A DNA stretch of 64,000 nucleotides from Thiomargarita sp. (GCA_020721005.1 DYNP01000003.1:62001-126000), one strand, 5' to 3'; shown: positions 8,074 to 16,919, numbered from the stretch's first letter. Translations and numbers: made by a program. The notes: a model not told the origin generated them from the sequence alone.

Positions 8074-8724
8074 ATGAAGTACTTAAATCAAGGGCTAATG
8101 CTGTTTTCCATAGTGTTGTTAACATGGATTTCTCCCTATTTGTATGGGACCTCCAAGGGACCAAGTGTGGTGGTTTCAGATGACAAACTCGATTTTGAAT
8201 TTAATCCGATTTATAAGGGAAAGGGGGAAATAGCTTTCTCAAACTTCGATCTCGCTGGAAACACAACCCTCAAATCTGGGGATTCCTATAAAATTGTGTT
8301 TACACCAAAGCAAGATGGTTATGTCTACATTTTTCAGCAAGACAGTTCCGGAAAAATTTACCCACTGTTCCCAATAGAGAAGTTTAAAAAAACTGACCTT
8401 AATCACCCCAAGTCAGTGAAAAAGGGGGTAACTTATTATATCCCAAGTGAGAAGTCTTGGTTTCAACTGGATAAAACAACGGGAACAGAAAGCATTTACT
8501 TCATAACTTCCAAACAACCTGATACGGTTCTTGAGGAACAAGTTAAGACTGCCCTTTCCACTGGTGCAATAATTCCTGAAAAAACTTTGATTGCGGCAAA
8601 AGGACCCTATGAGGTTGTGCCTGATCTAGAGAAGGTAAAGGGGAAAGATTTGATCAAACAGATCTTGCAAGATTGTGAGTCGGAAACTGGTTGTTATCAC
8701 AAATTGATATTTCAGCATAAATAA
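8074..8724 (+). CDS. DUF4384 domain protein, exported paralogue
   Basis: The 216-residue product starts at the ATG behind GAGGAG; a TTG six bases upstream is less likely. It has a hydrophobic N-terminal segment (about 5-23) ending near YGTS, either a signal peptide or an anchor. The DUF4384 core follows: LKSGDSYKIVFTP, then YVYIFQQDSSGKIYPLFP, then WFQLDKTTGTESIYF. It aligns with the preceding protein through the whole core and ends with the same cysteine pair before a lysine or asparagine, LxFxH tail. The two genes therefore arose by duplication. Its likely role is as a partner of the caspase-like proteins, inferred only from context. Confidence 0.75.
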   Translation: MKYLNQGLMLFSIVLLTWISPYLYGTSKGPSVVVSDDKLDFEFNPIYKGKGEIAFSNFDLAGNTTLKSGDSYKIVFTPKQDGYVYIFQQDSSGKIYPLFPIEKFKKTDLNHPKSVKKGVTYYIPSEKSWFQLDKTTGTESIYFITSKQPDTVLEEQVKTALSTGAIIPEKTLIAAKGPYEVVPDLEKVKGKDLIKQILQDCESETGCYHKLIFQHK

Positions 8725-8741
8725 TTTTTTGGGAAAATAGG

Positions 8742-10031
8742 ATGTTGAATAAATACAGTTTTTTCTTGAGCCTGTCACTGTTGTTCCTGGGATGCACTCA
8801 AAATCCAGTAACTCCCACAAACGATGAATCTTCTGATTCATTTCCTCGTGCACCTTTTATTTCAAACACTGCCAATGATTCTCCTACAGCCACCCTTCAT
8901 GCACTTCTTATCTCAGACACTCTGGATAATTCTCCTGAAGAGGATAAAAAAGAACTTGTTCGGAAAGGGTTTGAGCAAGATTTAAAGCAAATGGAGGAAT
9001 TGGTCGATGACATTTCAACACATACTGGTCTCCGCAAAAATCTCGCAATTATCAAGGGCGAAACGTTGAAAAAAGGAAAGGGTCATCAGGCAGTGACACA
9101 GGCAATGGACAGTTGGAACATTCATCCAGAAGACATTGTGATATTTTATTATTCGGGACATGGGGCTCGTCGAGATGACAAGATATCTCCTTGGCCTTTC
9201 TTGTATGTGGAAGGAAATGGGCAACCGAAAGTGCTGGATACTGACTCAGTAATCAATCGTTTGAGTAACCAGTCTCCAAAGTTTTTTGCGGTTATCATAG
9301 ATGCCTGTAATCAAAATGTCCCCGCTTCTAAAACCCCTGATATCAAGGGACCCGGTAATATCATCAATGACAACTATTCACGTTTATTTCTTGAACACCG
9401 AGGCTACTTTATTGCCTCAGCCTCCCAACCTGGAGAATATGCTTTTTCTGCTGGTGAAAATGGGGGCAAATTTACCGGACAGTTTTTAGGCAGTTTACAA
9501 GAGCAATTGCGATCTTCCAATCCTGATTGGACAATTGTAAAAGGTGGTGCAGGAAAAACCATTGTTTTATCCGAAAATGAAGCAGGTCAATCTTCTCAAA
9601 CTCCCTACATAGACTCTGTAATATACACTGGCAAATTGGAGATGGAATTACTGCCCAGTCAACAGTTTAAGGTAGGTGAGAACATGAAAATCAGCATCAA
9701 GAATCAAAGTACAGAAAAGGGCTATTTATTGGTATGGGACCTTGGCAGTCAAAAAAAATTAACTGCCATTTTCCCCAACCAGTATTCCAAATCTGATTTA
9801 TTCTTAGATGGAGGACAAACTGTCACAATTCCTGAAACTGACAGCTACGATTTGCCCATGGACGACTTATTGGGTACAGGATACATCATTGCAATCTGGT
9901 TAAAAAATAAGATAGAATTGAACAGCTCTGCAATTCCAGTCACTACCCTTATGGGTCTACAAAAGTACTTTGATCAACAAGTGGGAGCTGGAAATTGGTC
10001 AATGACAGTCTCAAATTATGAAGTTCACTAG
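8742..10031 (+). CDS. Caspase-like (peptidase C14) protein with C-terminal DUF4384-like domain, putative lipoprotein
   Basis: The N-terminus has a hydrophobic stretch ending LFLGC, an imperfect lipobox at Cys18, followed by a Ser/Thr/Pro-rich linker. A caspase-fold domain spans about 50-290. The catalytic dyad is visible as His140 in IVIFYYSGHGARR and Cys189 in FFAVIIDACN. After it, at about 300-400, comes a DUF4384-like region (FKVGENMKISIKN then YLLVWDLGSQKKLTAIFPN). Bacterial caspase-fold peptidases usually cleave after Lys or Arg. The specificity of this one cannot be read with certainty. It lies 17 bp after the second DUF4384 gene and 24 bp before another caspase gene. Confidence 0.82.
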   Translation: MLNKYSFFLSLSLLFLGCTQNPVTPTNDESSDSFPRAPFISNTANDSPTATLHALLISDTLDNSPEEDKKELVRKGFEQDLKQMEELVDDISTHTGLRKNLAIIKGETLKKGKGHQAVTQAMDSWNIHPEDIVIFYYSGHGARRDDKISPWPFLYVEGNGQPKVLDTDSVINRLSNQSPKFFAVIIDACNQNVPASKTPDIKGPGNIINDNYSRLFLEHRGYFIASASQPGEYAFSAGENGGKFTGQFLGSLQEQLRSSNPDWTIVKGGAGKTIVLSENEAGQSSQTPYIDSVIYTGKLEMELLPSQQFKVGENMKISIKNQSTEKGYLLVWDLGSQKKLTAIFPNQYSKSDLFLDGGQTVTIPETDSYDLPMDDLLGTGYIIAIWLKNKIELNSSAIPVTTLMGLQKYFDQQVGAGNWSMTVSNYEVH

Positions 10032-10055
10032 AAATTCACTAACTGGAGGATCTTT

Positions 10056-11075
10056 ATGAAAAGGCACATCGGTTTTTTATTCTTGATAGGGTTACTGCAA
10101 AGCTGTGTATCCAATTCCTCAATTGATACACCCACTGATTTTTCTTCAGAAATGAAGGGACCTCGTCCTGCTCCTGTTAAGCCTCCCTGTATTTCCCCGC
10201 GTGGGCCAGTTCCAACTTCCCATTGTGAAGATGAAGTGGATTTTCCCAGAGAGAAACAGTTTGCATTGGTGATTGGAATTAACAATTACGAGCAGGGAAG
10301 ATTAACGAATGCAGTTGGAGATGCCCAAAAAGTAGCAGCGTCTTTAAGGGATATTGGAATTGAAGTACAACTGGAAACTGATTTGAAAAAATCTGATTTG
10401 GAAGATGCAATTGCCAACTTTGCTAATAAATTGGCGGGAGCCAATGTGGGAATCATTTATTTTTCTGGACATGGTTCCCAATTTCATGGGGAGGATTATG
10501 TACTGCCCATGAATAACAAAGAGATCATTTCTGATGAAGATTTGGGATGGCGCGCAATCAAGACCCAAGATATTGTTGATAATACCCTATCTAAGGCTTC
10601 AGCTGGGATTTTGATCTTGGATGCTTGTCGTACAAACCCTTACTCCACAACAACCGGTAAAAGCCCTGCTAGAGGATTAAGTCAAACTGCCAAAGGAAGT
10701 AACTCCCTTATCGCATATGCGACCCCCTCTGGCACAGAAATACCAGACAATGGTAAATATTCCAAACACTTGAGTGCAGTGCTCAAGCAAAGAAAAAACC
10801 AACCCATTGAAAAAGTTTTCAAGGAAGTCAGCAGAAGAGTGTCTGAAGAAGGTGCAGAGCGACCTGTTTATACCTCAGGTATCGTCACCGACGTTTGTTT
10901 GGGAGGATGTTTCTCACCTCAATCAGAGCCAGTACTACCTCAACCAGAGCCAGTACTACCTGAACCTGTTCCTCCAATTAGCAAACAATGCCAGGAATTA
11001 CGGAAAGATTGGAATATGGGTTTAATTTCTGACGAAAAATACAAGAGAGAACTTGAAAAACATCATTGTCGTTAA
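10056..11075 (+). CDS. Caspase-like (peptidase C14) lipoprotein
   Basis: The signal sequence has a good lipobox, LLQSC (Cys17), so the protein should be membrane-tethered, and the residue after Cys is not Asp. The caspase p20-like fold runs from about 68 to 290: FALVIGINNY, then the catalytic His139 in IIYFSGHGSQ and Cys191 in GILILDACRTNPY. The DACR motif is typical of bacterial orthocaspases, which prefer basic P1 residues. A repetitive Pro-rich linker (PEPVLPQPEPVLPEP) leads to a short C-terminal helix (DWNMGLISDEKYKREL) that resembles SHOCT-like tails. It differs clearly from the upstream caspase, so the pair may divide labour or process one another. Confidence 0.88.
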   Translation: MKRHIGFLFLIGLLQSCVSNSSIDTPTDFSSEMKGPRPAPVKPPCISPRGPVPTSHCEDEVDFPREKQFALVIGINNYEQGRLTNAVGDAQKVAASLRDIGIEVQLETDLKKSDLEDAIANFANKLAGANVGIIYFSGHGSQFHGEDYVLPMNNKEIISDEDLGWRAIKTQDIVDNTLSKASAGILILDACRTNPYSTTTGKSPARGLSQTAKGSNSLIAYATPSGTEIPDNGKYSKHLSAVLKQRKNQPIEKVFKEVSRRVSEEGAERPVYTSGIVTDVCLGGCFSPQSEPVLPQPEPVLPEPVPPISKQCQELRKDWNMGLISDEKYKRELEKHHCR

Positions 11076-11109
11076 CATGATTCTTCCACACAAATAAGGA
11101 TATTATGCT

Positions 11110-12303
11110 ATGCAGTTAATACGCTTATTGCCTATATTGGGTCTTAGCCTGTTGCTATTGGCTTGCACTACTCAACCAATTGACCCTATAGAATTACCAA
11201 CTCCTCTTGACGTTGCAATCAAAAACATGAGCAACCATTTGTTAAGCAGCGTAATCAAACATCAAGGGACCTCATGGTTTGGGAAACCTTCAATTGTTGC
11301 CGTAAACGACTTTTTATATCAAGACAGCGGAGATATTCCCAAAGAATCCGACCGAATCCAAAACAATGTTTTTAAAATAGGGCAAACAGAACCATTTCAG
11401 AAATTGGTACTTAAAAGATTCGCCGACACCAGTACAGATGAAGCCAGTTATCTCCTGGAAGGATTGATCAGTTTTCAGCCATTGAATCCCAATTCTGCTA
11501 AAAAATATCATTTCCTCAATTCCAAAATAACGGATATCAAAACTGGACAAGAAATTGCTCAATACAGGATGCCCGTGATTGAAGAATTGGATATTTCCTC
11601 AAAATTGCCTAAGGGAGATGGAGGAGTTCCCATTTCAGTCCCCACTACTGATCCCACTGAAAAATCCCCAGTCCCTACTACTGCTTTAGACACCTTAAAA
11701 GCAAAGGAGTTACTGGCTAAAGCGGATGACGCGTATCACAAAATGGACTACCCGGCAGCAAAACACTCATATCAAGAAGCCATTAAATATCCACAACAGG
11801 ATCCTTCTCAAACTGTAAGGGCCTATGGTTACCTCTATAAAACTCTTCTTAAATTGGGAGAAAAAACAGAGGCGGAAACTGCTTTTACCGGAATGGTCAA
11901 AGAAGCAGTGCGCCAAAATAACCTAAGTGTGAGATTTGTATTTGGAATAGACAGTCCCAAGTTCCTTGAGAAGGACACTGGATTGGTCATCAACACTAAG
12001 GAAGAATATGAAATATGGTTACGTCAAATAGGTAATTATTTCAATTCCTCCTCTTCATGCCTACACATTATCGGTCACACCAGCGCAACTGGACCTGAGG
12101 ACTACAATTTGCAACTGTCTAAAAACAGGGCAACAACGGTTCAAACTGAATTGGGCAAGTATTTTTCTGATGTAGGAAGACGTTCCAAAATTTCTGGTAT
12201 GGGATTTAAGGATTGTATTAATTGCCAACCAAAAGATGATGAATCCACCGAAGTTGATCGGCGTGTGGAATTTAAACTCGTTGAATGTTCCGAAATCTCA
12301 TAA
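11110..12303 (+). CDS. OmpA-family lipoprotein with TPR-like middle region
   Basis: The signal peptide ends in lipobox LLLAC (Cys19). Residues about 30-155 look like a lipoprotein domain resembling FlgO/CsgG-like folds (conserved KPSIVAVNDFLYQDSG, TDIKTGQEIAQYR). A Pro/Thr-rich linker follows, then helical pairs at about 195-275 in TPR style (AKADDAYHKMDYPAAKHSYQEAI). Last comes an OmpA-like peptidoglycan-binding domain at about 300-395 (IIGHTSATGPEDYNLQLSKNRA, ending EVDRRVEFKL). It therefore probably ties the outer membrane to the wall and offers a protein-docking surface. It lies between the second caspase and the serpin, 34 bp and 16 bp away, which makes it part of the same unit. Confidence 0.8.
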   Translation: MQLIRLLPILGLSLLLLACTTQPIDPIELPTPLDVAIKNMSNHLLSSVIKHQGTSWFGKPSIVAVNDFLYQDSGDIPKESDRIQNNVFKIGQTEPFQKLVLKRFADTSTDEASYLLEGLISFQPLNPNSAKKYHFLNSKITDIKTGQEIAQYRMPVIEELDISSKLPKGDGGVPISVPTTDPTEKSPVPTTALDTLKAKELLAKADDAYHKMDYPAAKHSYQEAIKYPQQDPSQTVRAYGYLYKTLLKLGEKTEAETAFTGMVKEAVRQNNLSVRFVFGIDSPKFLEKDTGLVINTKEEYEIWLRQIGNYFNSSSSCLHIIGHTSATGPEDYNLQLSKNRATTVQTELGKYFSDVGRRSKISGMGFKDCINCQPKDDESTEVDRRVEFKLVECSEIS

Positions 12304-12319
12304 AAAAGGAAACCAATTT

Positions 12320-13633
12320 ATGATCAAATATTTAGGTGGGTTGTTATTTGCCACTTTGTTACTGACCAGCACCAGCTGCAGTTCCACTGGGACTGTTGAA
12401 AAAACTCAAAAAACCTCGTCTCCACAAGAACTAAGTGCCTCTCCTCCTCAAATGACTTCTGACAAAACAGATATCCCTATTCCTGACGAAAACAAAAATA
12501 TCTCGGGCACGGTCGACAGCTTAAATCAATTTGCCTTAAGTTTGTATTCTCAACTGGGCAATCCTCAAGACAATAGTTTTTTTTCACCCTACAGTATTTT
12601 CAATGCCTTAGTAATAACTTATGCCGGTGCCAAAAATCAGACTGCACAACAAATGCAGCAAGTCTTACATCTTCCCAAAGATGATCAACACCTCCACGCA
12701 ACCTTTTCTCAACTGACCCAACAACTGTCCCAAAACTCTGATCTGAAAATTGCCAACCGCTTATGGATGCAAAAGGGACAGTCTTATTCCCAGGAATTTA
12801 TAGATCTGTTGGGTGAATATTATCAACAAAACAATTTATTGGGAATCAAATCGGTAGACTTTAGCAAAGACCTAGAAGGCATTCGACAACAAATCAATCA
12901 ATGGGTTGCCGACAGCACTGCCCACAAAATTCAGGAACTGTTTGCAGAAAATACATTAACTCAACAAACAAAGTTGGTCTTGGCCAACGCCGTTTACTTC
13001 CACGAGAAATGGGCAGTCCCATTTGATAAAACTCTCACCCAATCAATGCCTTTCACTTTACTGGACAATAAAGAAATTCAAACCGAAATGATGCAACAAA
13101 AAGGTAAATTTCAACACTGGGAAGACTCAGAAGCTCAACTGTTGGAATTGCCTTATAGAAATGGTCAACTGGCCTTGGTAATTATCCTGCCAGAAAAAGG
13201 AAAGGAACGTGATTTCATCAAAAATGAGGGCAAACTGAAATATCACTTGGAAAATTTGAAAAATTTGACCGAGAAAAAACTGACCATTTACCTGCCCAAA
13301 TGGACATTAGAAACTTCCCCTGACTTAAAAACAGCCCTGATTAATTTGGGCATGCAACATGCTTTTGAGCCCGAAAAAGCTGATTTTTCAGGAATTGACC
13401 AGGGACAAAATAAGTTGGTTTTGTCTGACACCATACACAAAACTTTCTTGGAAATCAATGAAGAAGGTACGCAAGCAGCCGCCGCAACGGGTGTTACCCT
13501 GATTCCCAAAGGTCTTATATCACCCCCAGTTGAATTTAAGGCTGACCACCCGTTCATTTTCTTAATCAGAGACAAAACCAGCAATGCCATTCTATTTTTG
13601 GGATGGCTAACTCAACCTCAACCCAAACTATAA
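12320..13633 (+). CDS. Serpin-family protease inhibitor, putative lipoprotein
   Basis: This is a full-length serpin (437 aa from the ATG behind AAAAAGGA; an upstream in-frame ATG overlaps the previous gene). The N-terminal hydrophobic segment ends TSTSC, a weak lipobox, followed by a ~60-residue low-complexity linker. The serpin fold starts near NQFALSLYSQL with FFSPYSIFNALVI, continues with LVLANAVYFHEKW, and ends HPFIFLIRD...ILFLGWL. The reactive-centre hinge NEEGTQAAAATG (P17 Glu381 onward) is of the inhibitory type, with small residues at P12-P9. Counting 17 residues as in antithrombin puts P1 at Lys397 and P1' at Gly. It is the last gene of the caspase operon. Confidence 0.9.
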   Translation: MIKYLGGLLFATLLLTSTSCSSTGTVEKTQKTSSPQELSASPPQMTSDKTDIPIPDENKNISGTVDSLNQFALSLYSQLGNPQDNSFFSPYSIFNALVITYAGAKNQTAQQMQQVLHLPKDDQHLHATFSQLTQQLSQNSDLKIANRLWMQKGQSYSQEFIDLLGEYYQQNNLLGIKSVDFSKDLEGIRQQINQWVADSTAHKIQELFAENTLTQQTKLVLANAVYFHEKWAVPFDKTLTQSMPFTLLDNKEIQTEMMQQKGKFQHWEDSEAQLLELPYRNGQLALVIILPEKGKERDFIKNEGKLKYHLENLKNLTEKKLTIYLPKWTLETSPDLKTALINLGMQHAFEPEKADFSGIDQGQNKLVLSDTIHKTFLEINEEGTQAAAATGVTLIPKGLISPPVEFKADHPFIFLIRDKTSNAILFLGWLTQPQPKL

Positions 13634-13692
13634 TTTTATTGGCAAACTCTTGCCACACAACCCAACTTCCCTCCATTTCAATCATAATCCAT

Positions 13693-13721
13693 GAGAAGGA
13701 ACATTTATCTCGTTCCTTCTC
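13693..13721 (+). terminator. Hairpin downstream of the serpin operon
   Basis: A perfect 10-bp stem (GAGAAGGAAC and its complement) with a 9-nt loop lies 60 bp after the serpin stop. The T tract is poor (AAATTT follows), so efficiency is uncertain. It lies between the convergent serpin and sugar-transferase genes and could serve either. Confidence 0.5.
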
Positions 13722-13798
13722 AAATTTCCCATAATAATCTCAAATCTCCCATAAAGACAACTGCTGATCTTTAACAATCAGAAGAATGCAGTGCTTTA

Positions 13799-14431
13799 TT
13801 ACAAATACTTCGACCCTTTCACCGGCAGCGATGACCTAAAAAACACGCGTTTAAGCGTTCTTAAAATCAATACAATATCCAACCACAACGACTGCTCACT
13901 TACATATTGCTGATGATAAGCCAATTTGATTGGCAAAATTTTCTCAATATAATCTATCTCAGGCTGTTGGGACTGAGCAAGCAATTCACTTTCCTGACTA
14001 AATTCTATAGACGCATAATCAGTCATTCCCACTGGCACTGATAACACATAATCTTTAATCTTATCAGGATATAATGCCACATATTCTGGCACTTCTGGAC
14101 GCGGTCCCACCAAACTCATTTCCCCCCTCAACACATTGATCAACTGGGGTAACTCATCCAACTTATATTTGCGCAAAAAATGTCCACAACGGGTAATACG
14201 ATGATCTTCGCCAATCGTCAACTTTAACCCACATTTACCTTGAGACATGGTACGAAACTTAATGATTTTAAAAGCTTTTCCGTGTTGACCAATCCGAGTT
14301 TGTAAAAAAAACACCGGTCCACGACTGTCAACCTTCACCCACAAAGCAATGACCAACAATAGGGGGCTCAACACAATTAACCCGGGAATCACACAACTCA
14401 TATCAAATAATCGTTTTTTGCTCATAATCAT
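13799..14431 (-). CDS. Bacterial sugar transferase (phosphoglycosyl transferase, WcaJ/PglC type)
   Basis: The enzyme moves a sugar-1-phosphate from a UDP-sugar to undecaprenyl phosphate, the first membrane step in making exopolysaccharide or glycan chains. The 210-residue length matches the catalytic core alone. It starts MSKKRLFDM, then a re-entrant hydrophobic helix (about 10-32) typical of the monotopic enzymes. The family blocks follow: FLQTRIGQHGKAFKIIKFRTM, LRKYKLDELPQLINVLRGEMSLVGPRPE and the late W.D..L.L.T. The expected catalytic Asp-Glu of this class is in KYKLDELPQL. No other polysaccharide gene adjoins it. The WecG/TagA-like transferase at 60.7 kb is the only other envelope-sugar gene in the window. 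Confidence 0.9.
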   Translation of the reverse strand: MIMSKKRLFDMSCVIPGLIVLSPLLLVIALWVKVDSRGPVFFLQTRIGQHGKAFKIIKFRTMSQGKCGLKLTIGEDHRITRCGHFLRKYKLDELPQLINVLRGEMSLVGPRPEVPEYVALYPDKIKDYVLSVPVGMTDYASIEFSQESELLAQSQQPEIDYIEKILPIKLAYHQQYVSEQSLWLDIVLILRTLKRVFFRSSLPVKGSKYL

Positions 14432-14672
14432 ATACTTAGTTTAATAAACTGATAACCCTGCACAACTGCCAAAAACCTCCATAAACCAAAGACCTTTTGC
14501 GATTTGATTCCCATTTAAATTCAAAAAATTTTTCAACCGCTTTTCCTCAATTCTCCAACCGATTTTCTTCGCTCACAGCGGGATTGTATTTCCTTAAATA
14601 GAATGCTATACTCATGACAAACCGGTGCATTTACCTATTCTCTTGATAAAAAAACCATTTAGGAAAACTGTT

Positions 14673-16109
14673 GTGACTCCAAATTCTACCCCTTCTCAGC
14701 GACATTTAGAATATCGAACTGCTTCAGCCACCCGTGATGCTCTGTTATTTCTGCGCAATGTGCCCCAAGTTGCCTTGGGAGACCGAGTTTCCATTCGAGA
14801 CCATGCCGGTCGCGAACGCAATGGCCAAGTCATTCAAACCAGCAAAGAAGTGGTATTGATACAAGTCTTTGAAGGCACTCAAGATTTAGACCTAGAAAAC
14901 ACCTGGGTTCGATTCTTAGAAACCCCTTTTGAACTCTCACTCTCTCCAGATTTACTTGGACGTATTTTCAATGGAATTGCTCAACCGCGAGATGGTCGTC
15001 CTCCTTTAATCTCCAGTCTCAAGCGCAATGTCAATGGCACCTCGGTCAATCCAGCTGCCCGCGCCTATCCTCGGGAATTCATTCAAACTGGTATTTCGGC
15101 TATTGATGGTCTCAACTCCTTGGTACGTGGACAAAAATTACCCATCTTTTCCGGATCGGGACTGCCACACAATCGACTGGCAGCACAAATCGTGCGCCAA
15201 GCCAAACTGATTGGCAAATCTTCTCAATTCGCCATCGTATTTGCAGCCATGGGAGTTTCTTATTCCGATGCCAGATTCTTTCAAGAAGACTTTGAAGCCA
15301 GCGGCGTGTTAACCAACGTAGTCATGTTCATCAACCAAGCCGACGATCCTCCCATGGAAAGATTAATTTTGCCCCGCACCGCCTTGACTGCGGCAGAATA
15401 TTTGGCGTTCGATCTGGATCGACATGTGTTGGTCGTTATCACCGACATGACCCACTACGCAGAAGCCTTACGAGAAGTTGCCACTGCTAAGGGCGATGTT
15501 CCCGCTCGCAAAGGTTATCCAGGCTATCTCTATTCAGATTTGGCAGAAATTTATGAACGGGCAGGGCGCATTCGCAATCGTCAAGGTTCGATCACCATGA
15601 TCCCAGTGGTCAGCATGCCCAGCGATGACATCACACATCCCATTCCCGATCTGACTGGATACATCACCGAAGGGCAAATTGTGCTCAGTCGAGAATTACA
15701 TAATCAAGGTATTTATCCTCCCATTCATGTTCCCCCTTCTTTATCTCGACTGATGAAGGATGGGATTGGCAAGGAGCATACTCGAGAGGATCATGGACGT
15801 GTGGCAAACCAAATTTATGCCGCTTATACCCGTGCCTTAGAAGCGCGCAATTTGGCTTCCATCATTGGGGCTGAGGAACTTTCAGAATTGGATCAACGCT
15901 ATTTAAAATTTGCAGAAGCCTTTGAAAAGCGTTTCATTGGGCAGGGGGAACAAACCGATCGAACTTTGTTGGAGACTTTAGAATTGTCTTGGGAATTACT
16001 GGCATTGTTGCCCAAATCCAGTTTAACTCGGGTAACTGAAATGGATATTGACAAGTATTACCCTCAACCTTCAGAAACTTATTCTGAAACAGACTCTTTG
16101 GTCAGTTAA
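14673..16109 (+). CDS. ntpB: V-type ATP synthase/ATPase subunit B
   Basis: This is the non-catalytic nucleotide-binding subunit of the V1/A1 head. It has 478 residues from the GTG that follows AGGA at good spacing; another GTG 48 bases upstream would add 16 residues that do not fit the family. The family start EYRT..A appears at once. The body carries LGRIFNGIAQPRDGRP, FIQTGISAIDGLNSLVRGQKLPIFSGSGLPHN (in place of a Walker A), VVITDMTHYAEALREV and SMPSDDITHPIPDLTGYITEGQI. It is followed by subunit D. The catalytic A subunit and the membrane subunits are not in the flanking DNA, which is unusual. Confidence 0.93.
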   Translation: MTPNSTPSQRHLEYRTASATRDALLFLRNVPQVALGDRVSIRDHAGRERNGQVIQTSKEVVLIQVFEGTQDLDLENTWVRFLETPFELSLSPDLLGRIFNGIAQPRDGRPPLISSLKRNVNGTSVNPAARAYPREFIQTGISAIDGLNSLVRGQKLPIFSGSGLPHNRLAAQIVRQAKLIGKSSQFAIVFAAMGVSYSDARFFQEDFEASGVLTNVVMFINQADDPPMERLILPRTALTAAEYLAFDLDRHVLVVITDMTHYAEALREVATAKGDVPARKGYPGYLYSDLAEIYERAGRIRNRQGSITMIPVVSMPSDDITHPIPDLTGYITEGQIVLSRELHNQGIYPPIHVPPSLSRLMKDGIGKEHTREDHGRVANQIYAAYTRALEARNLASIIGAEELSELDQRYLKFAEAFEKRFIGQGEQTDRTLLETLELSWELLALLPKSSLTRVTEMDIDKYYPQPSETYSETDSLVS

Positions 16110-16143
16110 AAATCAGTCTCTTTATCGATATGGGAATTTCAAC

Positions 16144-16770
16144 ATGGCTCAAACTCGTCTAAAAGTTCCACCCACCAAAAGCACCTTACTGATTCTGAAA
16201 CGAAAATTGGCCTTTTTGGAGCAAGGCCATGGGCTTCTTGAAAGAAAAAAAGAACTGTTGACTCGTCTGGTGTATGAACGATTGAAGCAATATCGTCAAC
16301 TGCGAGAACAATTGCATGAACATTTTAAACAAGCCTATCATTGGTTGAGTTTAACGCAAATGCGCATGTCTGACCAGTCCTTGCAACAGACCGCTTTGGG
16401 TTTGTCTAAACCATTCGATATCAACGTGTTGCCTAGAAGCAGCTTGGGAATTCATTATCCAGCGGTCAATATAAATCCCTTGCCCTTACAACCCATAGGA
16501 TTGATGGGCACGGACAGTAGTTTCGATGAAACCCGGCATCATCTTATCAATTTGGTCCATTTATTGGCTCAACTTGGGGAAGTGGAGACCGCATTGTGGC
16601 GACTGTTGGAGGAGCAGCGCAAAACTCAAAAACGAGTCAATGCTCTCAAGTATAACATCATTCCCAGTTATTCAGCCACCATTCATTTTATCAAATCCAC
16701 TTTAGAGGAAGATGAACGCAATACCTTGTTTCAAATCAAGATTCTCAAACAACGTTCCGAGGTTCAATAG
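16144..16770 (+). CDS. ntpD: V-type ATP synthase/ATPase subunit D
   Basis: Subunit D is the central rotor stalk, a long antiparallel coiled coil that turns inside the A3B3 head. From the ATG at MAQTRLKVPPTKSTLL the protein has 208 residues, the usual size. Both ends are strongly helical: the N-terminal KRKLAFLEQGHGLLERKKELL, and the C-terminal EEQRKTQKRVNALKYNIIP...TIHFIKSTLEEDERNT, where the family signature (RRVNALE..IIP) is recognisable. It lies 34 bp after subunit B in the same orientation, so the two are co-transcribed. A palindromic terminator follows. Confidence 0.92.
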   Translation: MAQTRLKVPPTKSTLLILKRKLAFLEQGHGLLERKKELLTRLVYERLKQYRQLREQLHEHFKQAYHWLSLTQMRMSDQSLQQTALGLSKPFDINVLPRSSLGIHYPAVNINPLPLQPIGLMGTDSSFDETRHHLINLVHLLAQLGEVETALWRLLEEQRKTQKRVNALKYNIIPSYSATIHFIKSTLEEDERNTLFQIKILKQRSEVQ

Positions 16771-16844
16771 GAGAAAGTCGCTGTGTAGGATGTGCGGTTT
16801 ATTTTTATGGTTCGTTAGCTATAATAAACCAAGGACCGTTAAAT

Positions 16845-16891
16845 AATCAATGAGATGAACAAAGAAAATATCTTCATTCATCTCATTGATT
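16845..16891. terminator. Bidirectional terminator hairpin
   Basis: A perfect 15-bp inverted repeat (arm AATCAATGAGATGAA) with a 17-nt loop lies between the convergent ntpD (stop at 16770) and gspD (stop at 16920). A short T run follows on the plus strand a few bases later. Both transcripts probably end here. Confidence 0.65.
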
Positions 16892-16919
16892 AATAAGCAA
16901 TTTTTCAAGTAAATTTGAT

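Noticed and set aside
14625-14672. Longer start for V-ATPase subunit B
   Set aside because: The GTG at 14673 has the ribosome site, and family alignment begins soon after it. The extra residues look untranslated.
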